A DNA stretch of 64,000 nt from Adiantum capillus-veneris (lineage: Eukaryota > Streptophyta > Polypodiopsida > Polypodiales > Pteridaceae), in NCBI GenBank assembly GCA_014529385.2, contig CM043953.1, positions 99,311,342 to 99,375,341 on the forward strand, read 5' to 3'. The notes beneath the pieces were generated by a model. That model was not told the DNA's origin, searched no databases, and was given only the letters and a program-made list of their open reading frames with translations. Position 1 is the first letter of the stretch. Each line of letters opens with the position of its first letter. Below, in pieces: positions 10,312-22,418 of the stretch. The translations under genes were made by a program, and so were the position numbers.

Positions 10312-11905
10312 TATAACATTTAATGCACTAGTAACTTGTGTGTAGTGGAAATTGATAACATAGTGAGCATTTCATTAAGAACAAGTTCCTAATGAGCATA
10401 GAGAGAGAGTACTTAATTTGAGAAAAGCAACATAGCAAGTTACACCTAACTAGTTTAGCATAGACAATACTTGAAAAGAGAGAGAAATAGAACAATTGAC
10501 AACAGTCGAGGACCGCATTTACATGGAGCCGGTCCCCCCTTCATAAAGGCTTTGTATTATAGCTTCTCCCATCATAGGAGACTTTTGTAGAATACAATTC
10601 ATGTGTTTCTTGACAAAACTCATTGGTGCAATGAAGATAGGAGCTTCATGCACAAATTATGCTTGAGAAACACACCTAGTGTCCCTAGCCTCAGTCCCAA
10701 GACCTCACACACCTTGAAAAATGATAAGAGCTAATAGATAATGAAGATGATTTAGAGAAAGAAGATGTATCTTACGAGAAAGCAGTATTCTCCTCACATA
10801 ATCACTCTAATAGCACAGCTTAGCTTAGTAATTAGCATGGTAGAGGAGATGAGCATGCCATTGAAGCTTGGCTCTTGGTTGTATTTGCATTCCATAGCCA
10901 AGAGTTGTTGGTGTAGACCTCTACTTCTGAATGCTTGGAGACGGAGATGGAGTTCTTCTTGCACACATGAGTTGTGTGTGTGTGTGTGTGTGTGTGTAGC
11001 TATGTTTTAGTAAAAAATGAAGCCCTCTCTCTCTCTTCTTTCACACATGAGTTGTGTGTGTGTGTGTGTAGCAATGTTTTAGTAAAAAATGAAGCCCTCT
11101 CTCTCTCTTCTTGGTTGATCCCTCTTGCCAATTACTCTTGCTAGCCTCCCATTGGCTCTGCAAAGCTTAGCCAATCAGAAATTAGAAGCATAATTAATAG
11201 CCTCGTGACATGTGTCCCCCTTTCCCCTTTTGTAAGAGCTTTAGGTAATTAAAATTTATTTATTAAACTCTTATTGGACCTTTTAGTCTTCTGGCCAATA
11301 GGAATCAGGCAAGCCATTGGGCTGCTTGATGCTCATTGGACCCCTTGGTAGACTTTCCAATAGTCTTCTAGGGAGATTAATTTCTATTGGTTCTTTTATC
11401 AAGCATTTAAAAATTAATTAGACTAATTTTACTCTAGCATAATTCTCATTGGTACACCTCTATGGACATCCAATAGGATTTGAGGAAAGATTGAGGGAAA
11501 CTGGGCTAGGAGTTTGCCATGTGTCCAGTATTGGGGAGAAGCTTTGGAGTGTGTGTGTGTTTCTCTCTCCTCCCTACTCTCAGGACTTGCCGCCTCCTTG
11601 ATAGGGATGTGGAAAGACTTATGAGTCTTCCAACCACCATCCAATTTTCCCAGCTTTGACCATTTGGACTTATTAGTTAATTTTTGGAACCTTAGCCTAT
11701 GGAGGTCTTAATGGAGCTGAAATTTAGGTCGTTTAAGCTCCAGTGATGCACATTGCTCTTTTGCAGACTGGTCCCCTTTGGATCCCTATTTTCTCTCCTT
11801 TGGATCTCTGTAGAGAGTGGTTTGGCATCCTTACTTGCCCATATTAAATGATCAGTTTAACATGAGAAAATCAATTGAGAGGATTAGACATTAGTTTTTA
11901 TGACA
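10312..11905 (-). repeat. Gypsy-1 3' LTR
   Basis: 1594 bp, homologous to 17672-17865 plus 26702-27961. It carries a private ~70-bp tandem duplication (about 10967-11110: a GT microsatellite, TTTTAGTAAAAAATGAAGCC and CTCTCTCTTCTT twice), absent from the other LTR. Confidence 0.88.
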
Positions 11906-11919
11906 TTACCTCTCTCTTG
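11906..11919 (-). other. Gypsy-1 polypurine tract
   Basis: Minus strand CAAGAGAGAGGTAA directly precedes the 3' LTR (TGTCATAAAAAC...), where second-strand priming is expected. Confidence 0.6.
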
Positions 11920-12289
11920 AAATCATAGTCGTCCTCCTGGACTATGAGTTAGAGAAGATAAAGTCTAGTCATTAGTTCGTTTGCTAGCGGGTAGAGGATC
12001 CCTATTTACCCTACAACACCATTACAAAATGGATGACTAGTCCATTTGGTGCTTGAGAGCCTTAGCTGCCACAAGCATGTCTACACATTAGTCTGTATCA
12101 ATATTCCATAGTAGAGGTACAAACTCTACTTGGTGTTCGAGAGACGTCCTCTCCACAAACATGATTGTAAGCATGCATACTTATTAACATTTATGCACAA
12201 TAAAGAAAAAGAGAGTCTTATAAGACAAAAAGTTTGTTCATTTAAACATATTTATATTTGCTTACTCTAGGGAATCATTGTAAGCATTG
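11920..12289 (-). other. Gypsy-1 3' untranslated internal region
   Basis: Between the chromodomain end and the PPT. No ORF or motif seen beyond a loose repeat of the phrase TTGGTG.TTGAGAG.C near 12040 and 12130. Confidence 0.5.
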
Positions 12290-12706
12290 ACAAGGTTTAG
12301 GTTATCCTTTAATCATATACCTTGCATCCATCTAGCATTCAAAAGGATAATTTTTAAACTTGATAAGATATCGTTGAATAGTCTTATTGCCTCTCAATAC
12401 CTTCTCTTCATGTCGGAGAATGGACTCGAGCTGCAGTACCTCTTCTTGGTCCTCGATCTCCGGTGGGACTTCAATGGTTGCTTCTTGAGGTGGCTCTCCT
12501 TTGTAAGGCTTTAGTAGGCTCACATCGAAAGCATTGTGTATGAGCCAATGGTTGGGCAACTTAAGTTGATAGGTCATCTCATTGATTGGCCTAAGAATCT
12601 GAAAGGGGCCATAGTAACTTTTTGCTAACTTAGCATAGTACTTTTGGTGTCTCGTAGGATTTTTGCCTGTTGTGTGCCTTAATCGATCCTTGAGAAACTT
12701 AAGCAA
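12290..12706 (-). pseudogene. Gypsy-1 integrase C-terminus and chromodomain
   Basis: Minus strand reads YYAKLAKSYYGPFQILRPI, then LPNHWLIHNAFDVSLLKPYK (the GPY/F-like end of integrase), then a chromodomain: LQLESILRHEEKVLRG, TIQRYLIKFKNYPFE. A stop follows where the final chromodomain helix should lie. In chromoviruses the domain is thought to guide integration toward heterochromatin marks. Confidence 0.85.
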
Positions 12707-12989
12707 GACCCAATCATTTTGTTTAAAGGTTAGGGCTCTTTTGTGCTTATCAGCAGCAGTCTTTTGCTTTTGTTGAGAGATGGATATAGCATCTTTAATC
12801 TTTTGAAAAGATTCTTGCAGGTCTCGGCTATATTCATTTGCAGCAACAAAGATCTTCCCATGTACCTTAAGTAGGAGGGGGCTTTTTATCTTCCCTCCAT
12901 CACCTCAAAAGGTGCTTTTTCTGTGATGTATATACAGTGTTATTGTTAGCATACTCCACTAAAGTTAAGTACTTCTCCCATTGGGACTA

Positions 12990-13673
12990 TTAATCTACTT
13001 CTGTGACATAAGCTTTTAGTAGATCAAGAATTGTTAGGTTAGCTATTTCACTTTGGCCATCCATTTGTGGGTGATAGGCTGAAGAGAAGTTTAACCTTGT
13101 ACCTAAATTTTCAAAGAAACCCTTCCAAACATTACTGGTCATTCTAGGATCTCTATCCGACACTATAGACGTTGGCAAGCCATGGTACTTAAATATTTTT
13201 GATATAAAGAGGGTTGCCATTTGATGGGCCTTAATAGTCTTTTTGACAGGTATGAAATGTGCTTGTTTGCTAAACCTGTCTACTATCATCCATATTCCAG
13301 TATTCCCATGGATAGACTTGGGAAATCCAAAGATAAAATCCATGGATATGCTCTCACATGGTGAATTAAAAATTGACAAAGGTTGAAGCAATCCAGGTTA
13401 CTTCCCTCTATCAAACTTCGTCTTTTGGCATACCATACATTTTGGAACATACTCTTGTATGTTTGCTTTCATGGTAGCCCAATAGAAGTATGTTTCAATC
13501 CCTTTTAGGGTAGACTGAATGCCTCTATGTCCAGCATAAGGAGGAGCATGAGATTCATACATTACTTTCACACATAGTGAGTTAGTAACACATAGTCTAT
13601 TGCCATAGAGAAGATAACCATCTTGTAGGGTAAATGGTTCTTCCTTCTTCCCTAGTGCAAGAGCTGAAATCAC
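12990..13673 (-). pseudogene. Gypsy-1 integrase (zinc-binding and catalytic core)
   Basis: 13673-13398 carries the HHCC zinc site (HAPPYAGHRG..., CMVCQKTKFDRGK). 13391-12990 carries the core: SISMDFIFGFPKS with the first Asp, IVSDRDPRMTSNVW with the second Asp, and HPQMDGQSEIAN with the Glu. One stop lies between the two parts and the frame is lost below 12990. Confidence 0.88.
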
Positions 13674-13689
13674 ATCTATAAAATTGGGA

Positions 13690-15266
13690 TCAATAGCGTA
13701 CTAATCTATCATAGAAGATATATCATTGTGAGTTGCTATGGATATCGCATTCACTCTCGGTCGTCTTGAGAGTGCATCGACCACTTGATTATGCTTGCCA
13801 GCAATGTGACCAATATGAAAATAGAATTGTGAAAGGAAATTTTCCCACCTTATTTATTTGTCGAAGATCTTGGGCTACGTCATGAAGTACTTAAGGCTTT
13901 GGTGATCTGTTTGTAGAATGAAAGGAGTCCCGAATAAAATAGTGCTTCCACGAGTCTAGAGCATGTAGAACTACTAAGAGTTCCTTCTCATATATCCCTA
14001 GAGCTTGCTCAACAAGGTCGAGCCTTCACCTTTTGTAGGCTATGACGTGCCCTTCTTGAAGTAAAATAGCTCCAAGGCAATCACCACAGGAGTGGCATTG
14101 GAGCTCAAATGGCTTTGAGAGATTCAACAGTGTAAGCATAGGTTGAGAGATAAGCTTCTCTTTAATCTTTTCAAAAGCATTGTTCTCCTTGGTGGACCAT
14201 ATATACCTAACATTTTTCTTTGTTAGGTCATCTAATGGTCTTGCGATTTGTGAGAACTTTTCTATGAAGCATCTATAGTATGTACACATACCTATAAAGC
14301 TTCTTAGTTTATGCAGATTCCTTGGATTAGGCAATCCTTTTATTACCTCTAGCTTTGATGGATCCATTTGGATGCCATCTTGAGAGATAATGTGACCTAA
14401 ATACTGAATCTCTTGTAAGAAAAATTCACTTTTCTTTTGATTAATATAAATTTTATTCTCTCGTAAAACTTGAAATATTACCTGGAGGTGTTGCTTGTGT
14501 TCCTCTAATGAATTAGAGTAGATGATTATATCATCAAAGAACACTCCAGTAAAGCTTCAGTGAGGCCTGAATAGCTTCTCCATCAAACGGTTAAATGTGG
14601 TTGGTCAAAAGGCATGACAATGTACTTGTAAAGACCAAACATAGTGCAAAATGCGGTCTTTACAATGTCTTGATAAACTATCCTTATTTTATGATAGCCA
14701 CTTTTTAGGCCAATCCTACTGAAGTAGGTCAACCCCTGTACCTTATCAAATAGGTCTTCTACCCGTGGAATAGGAAACCTATTCTTGATAGTGATCCTAC
14801 TTAGTGCTCTATAATCAACACACATACAATATGTGTCATTTTTCCTTTGCACTAATAACAGTGGTGAACAAAATGGAGATGAGCTAGGCCTAACCATGCC
14901 TTTCTCAACCAACTCATGCACTTGCCGCATAATCTCCTCTTGTTGAGCTTGGGAAACTCGATAAGAAGGTTTATTAGGCAGTGATCTTCCTAGAAGAAGT
15001 TCAATTGCATGGTCGTCATCCCCTCGTTTGGGAGGTAGTTCACAAGGGATGTCGTCAATAAAAACACCTTGGAATCTCTTCAGGAACTTGGATAACTCTA
15101 ATTCCTTTTGATTGGTTATATCTTCTTTTGCTAAAACATTAGGTTCATTTTGAGAATCTTTAAAAAAAATCATGTAGACGGAAATAGAGCTTTTTATTGA
15201 CTTATTGAAAGCTTGCTTATGTACAATGGGTATGGTACTACCCAACTCCTTAGTATCTATGTACAT
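13690..15266 (-). pseudogene. Gypsy-1 reverse transcriptase and RNase H
   Basis: 15266-14583 gives the RT N-half ([38 protein letters not shown], then VMPF). 14544-14026 gives FFDDIIIYSNSLEEHKQHL with the catalytic DD box, RSFIGMCTYYRCFIEKFSQI, and the RNase H start. 14000-13690 has the rest of RNase H in broken frames (IYEKELLVVLHALDSWKHYF). At least two frame changes. Confidence 0.88.
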
Positions 15267-15293
15267 ATATTTTTCCCTGTACCTAAAATAGAT

Positions 15294-15892
15294 TTATCTT
15301 TCAGGGAATTTAGCATTGGCAGCCATGCAATCAAACCATGGTGCCCTTAGGATTACATCCTCATGTTTGAGAGGAGGGATGAAGAAATCCTCCTTGTCTA
15401 CATAGCTTTGGACACGGAGCCTCAATTTTCCAATTAAGGGAGTGACCGAGGCTTCTTGCCCCTTGAAAGCACCATCGACAGGTAGGACATCTCCCATTTC
15501 ATAGGCTTGGATGCTTAGCCTGGTGACCACCTCTGTGGATATGAAATTGTGAGTAGAACCAGGGTCAAAGATAATGAGAGCATCATGTTCTCTTACCTTT
15601 CCCCGAGCATGACATAGCGGAGATCCTTTGTGATGAGCATCCTCTTCTTGAATTTTGACCAAGGTAGCTCGTTACGTGTATTCTTGTGGGGGCAAGCACG
15701 ATAGGTGTGCCCTTGCTCCCCGCACTTGAAACAACAGTTATCTTTTCGATAACGCTCTAGCTCTTTAGGAGAGAGTTTATTTTTGTCTTTATAAACTCCC
15801 TTCTCCTTGGCTTTGTTGTTGTTGACATTGCCTTTGAGAGACTTTTGGACATTGTCCTTCCCCTTAGGCTCATTACGATCCTTGTTTTCCAT
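15294..15892 (-). pseudogene. Gypsy-1 zinc knuckle and aspartic protease
   Basis: 15892-15593 contains the CCHC knuckle CFKCGEQGHTYRACPH. 15662-15294, in another frame, contains the retropepsin site ALIIFDPGSTHNFIS, where the usual DSG/DTG triplet reads DPG. The protease would release gag and pol products in an intact element. Confidence 0.82.
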
Positions 15893-15917
15893 GGGCTTAA
15901 GATTGCTCTTAGCCCCT

Positions 15918-16630
15918 TGTTAGAAGTTGATTCTTGAAGCCGCCATGGTATGGTGTATGACCGCAGATATGGTGCGTGGCCTTTGGGAGTTAACATACTC
16001 CGTCATATCCTCATATAAACCCACAAAAAAATTTTGGTTTTGCTCTCCAAAATCCATCTTTTTTATGACAGTGGCTTTGGGATGTAAATCCCAAAACTTA
16101 TCTACATATTTGTAGATAGATTCGTAGGGAGAGAGCTTCGAGCTTCGCCATTTGGTGAGTACTTTTTCTTTGGCATCGTTAGCCGAAAACTGCTTCATGA
16201 TGGAAGCTCTTAAAGCTTTCCACGTTCGTGGAGCTTCACCGTTTGTTCGTAGGCTAGACCACCATTGCCTGACGGACTTTTGAAAATGCATAGCTACATG
16301 ACGTAGCTTAGAGGATTCTGTGAAACCCTCATCTCCAAGTGCCACATCAAATTGTTGGATAAAGGCCAAAACCTTGTCCATAACACCAAATGTGACATTG
16401 TAGGTACATAAAGAGATGTTCTTCCCTCCCTCTTTGAACTTTTTGAGCTTGGACAACCTTTTCCAAGCGGCATATGATTTCCTATGGCCTCTTCTTTTGG
16501 GTGGTTCAAGAGTTGCACCATCACTTCCTTCAAAAGAGGAAGAGTATGAGGAGGATGGAGAAGAGGGTGACTTATTTCTCACCTTTTTCTTCCTTTTGTT
16601 CCTCCTTGTCTTCCCCATCACTCTCTTCAA
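15918..16630 (-). pseudogene. Gypsy-1 gag capsid region
   Basis: Minus strand 16630-15920 reads a basic, Ser-rich N-terminus, then MDKVLAFIQQFDVALGDEGF and MHFQKSVRQWWSSLRTNG, the Retrotrans_gag signature (W-W-S-L). One TAG (15918-15920) separates it from the zinc-knuckle segment in the same frame. Confidence 0.85.
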
Positions 16631-16785
16631 AAGAGGAAGAGGATGAAGAAGATGGAGAAGAGAGGGTGACCTCTTTCTGGCCTTTTTATTCTCTTGTTTT
16701 CTCTCTTCTCTCTTTGAATAATGGAGAAGAGAGGGTGACCTCTTTCTGGCCTTTTCATTCTCTTGTTTTCTCTCTTTGAATCATG
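16524..16785. repeat. Tandem repeats in Gypsy-1 gag N-terminus
   Basis: Three imperfect units (starting about 16530, 16625 and 16720) share GGAGAAGAG.GGGTGAC, T.TTTCT..CCTTTTT and a TTCTC/TTTTCT tail. The last two are nearly identical. On the minus strand they encode repeated basic/Glu-rich segments or frames broken by the repeat. Confidence 0.6.
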
Positions 16786-17658
16786 GTGAAGAGGAGTATG
16801 CGATGGTCTTCTTTGTTTAGGGGATGCTGGAGAGCGTTTTGCCTACTGTCTTTGTGGAGCCATCTCCGTCGAGGTGGCAGGAGACTCGCTTCTTTCTTGT
16901 TCTTTCATGGACGCTCTACTGTTAAAACTTGGGTTCTCCTTTGGGAGGGAGATGCCTCATTGAGTAGTAAGTTTTTGAGCCTTTCGTACGGATCCTCTTC
17001 TTCCCTTATCTGAGAGAGTCCTCTTTTGGAAGTCTCACCAGGAGATTTCCTAGGTACTCTCTCTTCTTGGTGAGAGTTTGGAGAATACCATTGGTACGCA
17101 ATTATTGTAGCACTTCACCTTGGAGGGATGGATTGCCCAGGGCTTGTTGAAGCCTAGAAACAAGATAGTTTACAAGCATAGGGCATCATTAGTTACTCTT
17201 TCATTCACAAAATCAAAGCTATCAACATTCATTTGAGTCTCTTTTCCCTTGTCAGTCATACTAGCAAATTTTAGGTGTAAATTTTTAATTGTACTTTGGT
17301 ACTTCAAGCCCTAGTTGCTATTCCTCTTTACCTTCAAAGATAAGCACTCAAGAATCTATACCCGTGGCTCAAATATTATTAATTGCAAGGAATAGAAGAG
17401 AGGATTCAACAGAGCCAAGACATCGCCAATTCCTGTCAAGCTTCTAATAGCTCAATAACGGTTAAGCCATAGGCAAGCCCCGAAGGACTCCATTATTAAG
17501 ACGATAGCTCTCGACGGTATCTCTCTTAACTGCATAAAGCAGACGTGCTTCAAGGATGAAAAATCCCTATTCGACTTACTCTTTTGCAATTAATAACACC
17601 AACCATTTGTAGAAAGCTTAATGACGTCTCTTCTTGAGCAAGAAAAGAGAAACAATTA
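16786..17658 (-). other. Gypsy-1 5' leader
   Basis: Between gag and PBS. No convincing ORF; contains the expected untranslated leader. Confidence 0.5.
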
Positions 17659-17671
17659 GCTCTGATACCAA
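17659..17671 (-). other. Gypsy-1 primer-binding site (tRNA-iMet)
   Basis: Plus GCTCTGATACCA (17659-17670) is minus TGGTATCAGAGC, complementary to the 3' end of plant initiator tRNA-Met, one base from the LTR. Confidence 0.9.
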
Positions 17672-17742
17672 TGTAACATTTAATATAGCGAAAATTGATA
17701 ACATAGTGAGCATTCCATTAAGAACAAGTTCCTAATGAGCAT

Positions 17743-17794
<52 letters not shown>

Positions 17795-17865
17795 TGAGAG
17801 AGAGTACTTAATTTGAGAAAATCAACAAAGAAATTTACATCTAGCTAGTTTAGCATAAACAATAT
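17672..17865 (-). repeat. Gypsy-1 5' LTR, proximal piece
   Basis: TGTAACATTTAAT... matches 10312 onward up to the point TAGCATA.ACAATA, where the gag-protease element is inserted; the LTR resumes at 26702. Contains a GATA/GA microsatellite (17739-17806) where LTR 1 has only a short GA run. Confidence 0.9.
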
Positions 17866-18465
17866 TGTTAACCCTTACGCACATTCCTATCACCTAAGAC
17901 GGACGTCGTATTATTTATTTGTTAGCGTCAAGTACCGGGCTTGTTGGTCCAATAGGAAAAGGGTAAGAGTGATCACCGATGAGAGACGCACTCTAACTGG
18001 AACATTCAAGGGATTAGTTGGCTAAGCATGTGCACCCAATTGTGAATGGAGTGAGCTCATATAAAAGTCAACTAAACCTAAAATTCACTCATTCTTGCAT
18101 TTGTGCAATTGAAGAGTGCTCTTGCTCCATCTCCATCTTCTTCTTCTTCATCTCCTTGTGTGTGTGTATGCGTGAGAGAGAGAGAGAGTGATCAAGAATT
18201 GCAACGGCGGCATGACAGCGGCAAGGCGGTTGAGCGCGGCGAGGAATCCTCCACGATAGCAAGCGTAGAGCGGCGAGTGACATACCATCGTCATCTTTGA
18301 GCTTATTAGTTTAGGCTACTTGCATGCTTATTAGTTTAGGCTACTTGCATACCATCGTCATCTTTGAGCTTATTAGTTTAGGCTACTTGCATACTTGGAG
18401 CCATTTGTGGATCGCACACAGTGTATCGGCAAGTCCCTTGTATTGACACGTGCGACAAACGCACA
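17866..18465 (+). repeat. Gag-protease element 5' LTR
   Basis: 600 bp against 562 bp for the 3' LTR. The difference is mainly an extra set of subrepeats at 18282-18392. CATATAAAAG at about 18058 is a likely TATA box. Ends GCACA before the PBS. Confidence 0.9.
18282..18392. repeat. 25-bp subrepeat triplicated in the LTR
   Basis: A 25-base unit starting GCTTATTAGTTTAGG occurs at 18301-18325, 18326-18350 and 18368-18392; a 17-base leader (ACCATCGTCATCTTTGA) precedes the first and third. The 3' LTR has one copy only. Confidence 0.9.
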
Positions 18466-18471
18466 CATTTT

Positions 18472-18489
18472 TGGCGCCGCTGCTGGGAA
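18472..18489 (+). other. Primer-binding site (tRNA-Asp)
   Basis: TGGCGCCGCTGCTGGGAA is complementary, with two or three mismatches, to the 3' end of plant tRNA-Asp. It lies six bases after the 5' LTR. Confidence 0.8.
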
Positions 18490-19127
18490 AATGCCATACA
18501 CTAAGCTTGAATGGCACTCTGTGCTCCTTTGTGGTGAAATTTCAATTGTAGGAAAGGTAGAGAAGGAAGGTGTGTGTGTTGAGAAGGAGGAGTTTGTTTT
18601 GCTACTGTGTATTATTTTGTTAATAAAGAATTGAAAGGTACTGTGTTTTCTTTGTGATAAGGTGTTAGTATTAAGGTCATTAATGTTAGTTCTGTGTAAA
18701 GTACAGTAGGTAGTTATGTTAGCTAGTGAGTTGCTGTAGTAGTATATTAGTGTATAATAGTAATTGTATTAGTGGTAAGTAGGGAGGTTAGGTGTGTGTG
18801 TGCTTGCGCGCACATCGCGGCCGTTGCGATGTTATCCAAAAAAATAAAAAAATAAAAAAATTTAAAGGTAGGACCGGGATCAGGAATATCCCCCAAACCC
18901 AAGCTCAAAACCAAGCCCAAGCTCACGCTCAGGCTCAGGCCTCAGTCCTTTAAAATTACGTATTTTAGCCTCACATGTAGCTAAAAATCGACCTTTTTGA
19001 GGACCAACGGAACTTCAGATAACCGAACGTTGTGATGTAAATCACACCACAACCCTCTGAGTGATACGCTTGTTTCAAGCTATCACATACTCTAATAAAA
19101 AAATCGATCATTAAAAAACATCAAAAA
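18490..19127 (+). other. Leader of the gag-protease element
   Basis: No supported ORF. Contains a run of hexamer-like AAGCTC/AAGCCC/GGCTCA repeats at about 18896-18948. Confidence 0.5.
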
Positions 19128-20594
19128 ATGAGTGAAAACGGACGTCTAAAAAAGGAATCGGTTAATATTCGAGGTTATTCGCCGATGCTTGTAGGGTGCC
19201 AAAGGCACATATATCTGCACTCTAGTTGTATGCTAGAGATGAAGAAACCAGAGAGAATTTTGACTTACACGAGTTCGCATTATTCACCTACCTTAGGTTC
19301 CGGACCCTCGGCGGAGACCCAAGGTAGTACAAACCAAGATCCAAACATAGCAGCTACTGACTCTTCCTCTGACTACGACGTCATGGAGGGTTTTCCAATG
19401 CCTAATCTCGATAACTCAAGCTAAGACATGCATGACATGGGTCCACGGTCCGGGCCGAGCGTTCTTAGCCGTTTGAAGGAAACCTTTAGTAGAGCCACTC
19501 AGTCCGAACATGGAGATAATGATGTAAATGAGGGGGGTGGGGAAGTAAAGTCTCCATTCATGAATAATGTAGACCCTATTCTCTTAGAGAGTGTGCACGT
19601 GAATACTCCATTCACTGCACCCCCTGACTCTTCAGAGCTATTTTCCTCCGAGTTTATATTACCTGATGGTAGAAGCCTTGCCAAAGTGCAAGAGGTTGAG
19701 TGATTTATCATTGCGGCTAGGAAAAAGGAAATTGAGAGCTTACGCAAGGCGGAGCAACGAAGAGAGGTAAAAGAGAAAGCTCCTATGTCAATATCCTTGC
19801 TAGCAGAGCAATCAATTGCACCTGACTTAGCAACCACTAAGGGCAAACCCATAGAGAGCAACATTGCATCTAGCTCAAAGGACACCCTTAGCACCTCAAG
19901 CCTAGATGGAGCATTCTTAAATGAGAACTGGGAGTACGAACTACAAACGGAAACTCTAACCAACCTTTATACAGGTCACACCTATCATGTGGGTCGGTTA
20001 GATGTTCTACAATCCACAACGGGTGCTACTAGTATGGAGGATCAACAACAAAGAGTTTGTGAGGTTATCCATAGAGTCATTGAGCTAGAGAGACAGAACA
20101 AGGGGATCCACATGCCTTCAACGGGTCTCATGAGATTCTTGGATACAGAGAAGGCTAAACAACCAACTTTAGCGCAAATGGAGACTCCCTTGGTAACTCC
20201 GATGGATCCTCCATATGTTGTTTCGCAAGGGGTCTCGGTGCAATCTAAGCCCACAAGTGATAGCTTTACCTTTCTAAGTCTAGCTCATCCTCTTGATGAC
20301 ACCACGGCTACCATGCCTACCCCAATGATGGGCATGCCGAGAAACACGCCATGGACCTCATTTGTTAGTAAAGCACTGCTACATGGTAGCTCAATGCCTG
20401 CAACAATACCTACAAGTGTGTACCAATTGTATACACCCATGGATCCTCGTACTCATGTAGTTCCTATCCCTCCCATTGTTTTAACTACCTATGCTCCACA
20501 ACCACAACACCCAAGCTCTTATTCCATGGGACCATACCGGCTAGCATTAGCATGTCACATCCGACGTCTGCTATGCCTAGGGCCACACATATGA
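19128..20594 (+). pseudogene. Gag N-terminal region, broken
   Basis: One frame is open across this stretch apart from TAA 19422-19424 and TGA 19701-19703, then shifts near 20540 into the capsid frame. Low-complexity Ser/Thr/Pro-rich protein (TSSHYSPTLGSGPSAETQGS; later MGMPRNTPWTSFVSK). It is the usual poorly conserved gag N-terminus; no domain is recognised. Confidence 0.55.
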
Positions 20595-21547
20595 ACTTTG
20601 GACCGCCACATGGCACAACAACGTACCAAACGTGGAACCCAAGGGCTTCCTACGTGCCAAGCCCAATGCCAATACCTACTCCACATGTAGTCTCTGGAGC
20701 ACCTCCACCCACGGTTCCTGCTCACTTGGGTGACTTGGCAACGTTTGCTCAAGCTATCGATCGATCTATTGCTGAGAATATGCATAAGGCAGTACAAATA
20801 GCCAAGCTCACACAAAAATTTAGTGGAGACGAGGATGTGAGAAAGCATATCGAAGTGTTTGAACAAATATACGATTCTCTAGGAGAACATGATGACTTGA
20901 ATAAAACTAATGCTTTAAGCCCAACCTTAAGTGGGAAGGCTGGGGATTGGTATAGAACCCTAAGGGTAGAAGAAAACACAATTTACTCTACTCTTAGGAG
21001 ACTATTCTTAAAAGAATACATACGAGAGGGAGTGATTTGGGGTGTAGCCTCTCAGCTCCAGAAAACCCAACGAGAGGAAGGAGAGTCGGTGAGAGACTTT
21101 ATTAGTCACTTGAAGCATTTGAATTCTCGTTGTAATCCAAATGAGAGCTTCAATAATAATCAATTGCTTGATAGATTCATTACGGGATTACGATATGAGG
21201 ATATCTACAATGGCCTAGTCATTAGAGGTATCACCACTTGGGAAGCAGTCACCACCAATGAGATCCAATTGGAGGATAATTTAATGATTCAAGGAGAAAG
21301 AGTGTTTGTTGAGTCTAAATCTATTAGCTCACAAGCATCGGGGCATCAGCCAATGACCCTAAAGCCTATTGCTAAGGAGCCAAAGATATCTGAGATGAAT
21401 TTAGCAGATCTCACCAAGGCTATTCAAGAGAGTCTTAGAGACAATCGTGCTCTGCAAACAATCATATATATCCAAGAAGGGAGAAACAATGGTGCTCAGT
21501 ATGCTATGGACCGTATAGTACCAGTGAATGCCCTACTTTTAGAGTAA
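20552..21547 (+). pseudogene. Gag capsid domain of gag-protease element
   Basis: 331-residue open frame: Pro-rich start, then KLTQKFSGDEDVRKHIEVFE, LSGKAGDWYRTLR, TLRRLFLKEYI, EEGESVRDFISHLKHLNSRC and NNQLLDRFITGLRYE, the Retrotrans_gag pattern. This is the longest intact reading frame of the element. Confidence 0.85.
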
Positions 21548-21782
21548 AATTCAATGGGAACTGCAATGATTATGAGAGGTATGGTCATCAAGCTAAGGAT
21601 TTCATAGTATTCAAGCGCGCGATGGCCAATAGACCAACCTTAGCATGGACAAACACACCTCGAGTGCCTGCATTGAACAAACATCACAACACATGGTCCC
21701 TAGGGCCCAAAATGTTGTTCAAACAACACCCTTACCACCTCCAGTGCTAGGACCGTAACCACCACATCCAAGAATCACTTCT

Positions 21783-22274
21783 GTGAATCAAGTGGGTTGT
21801 GAGTCATCTATTGCTTGTTTGGAAGGCTGTGAGGAAGGTATAGATCCTAATATTGCCTATGGGATGGATGTGCTTGAAGAAAGTCCACAATACTACATGG
21901 AGGACTATTGGGGACAAGTCAAACCTATCTATCAAGTAGCTACTCTTGCTGCAAGAGGCCAAAATATCAATTACACTGCTAAGGGACCACCTCTTCAATG
22001 CTATGAGTGTGGATGTCCACATCGTGTGGCCGAGTGTCCTATTAGGCTACAAAAGGACGCCACACTAATGCAAACCAATCAAGCGAGCACGTCTACAATG
22101 CCGATACTCATGTGTAATTGTCGTGGCATAGATCATTTGATTGCCCAATATCCAAATAATCCAAATGCACCGAAGATTACGCCATTAAACTTGATTGAGG
22201 TTACCGAAGAGCCATCACAAAGTACACCTATGGTACCGGTAAACATACTCACACGATCAATGCTCCAAAAATAA
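21783..22274 (+). pseudogene. Gag zinc-knuckle segment
   Basis: Contains CYECGCPHRVAECP, a CCHC knuckle with C-x2-C-x3-H-x4-C spacing, one residue shorter than usual between Cys and His. A second degenerate knuckle follows (MCNCRGIDHLIAQYP). Confidence 0.7.
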
Positions 22275-22418
22275 AATTATATCCTTGAGGAAAGAGACAA
22301 ATCATCAATTGCTTAATCTTAGAAAAAGAAGAAAACACGAAGGAAGAGATCGCAAAAAGAAACGAAGTCAGACTCCAGTTCAAAGACCAACATAGGGACT
22401 GGTGACAACCCCGTATAT

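Noticed and set aside
12287-12514. 75-codon plus-strand ORF
   Set aside because: Antisense of the Gypsy-1 chromodomain region, no family features.
17659-17671. tRNA-like sequence GCTCTGATACCA
   Set aside because: This is a retrotransposon primer-binding site; no tRNA cloverleaf surrounds it, here or at 34826, 35616 and 55774.
18898-18948. Possible CRISPR-like or satellite array
   Set aside because: Only a few hexamer-like words in the leader of an LTR element; no regular spacers, and the genome is eukaryotic.
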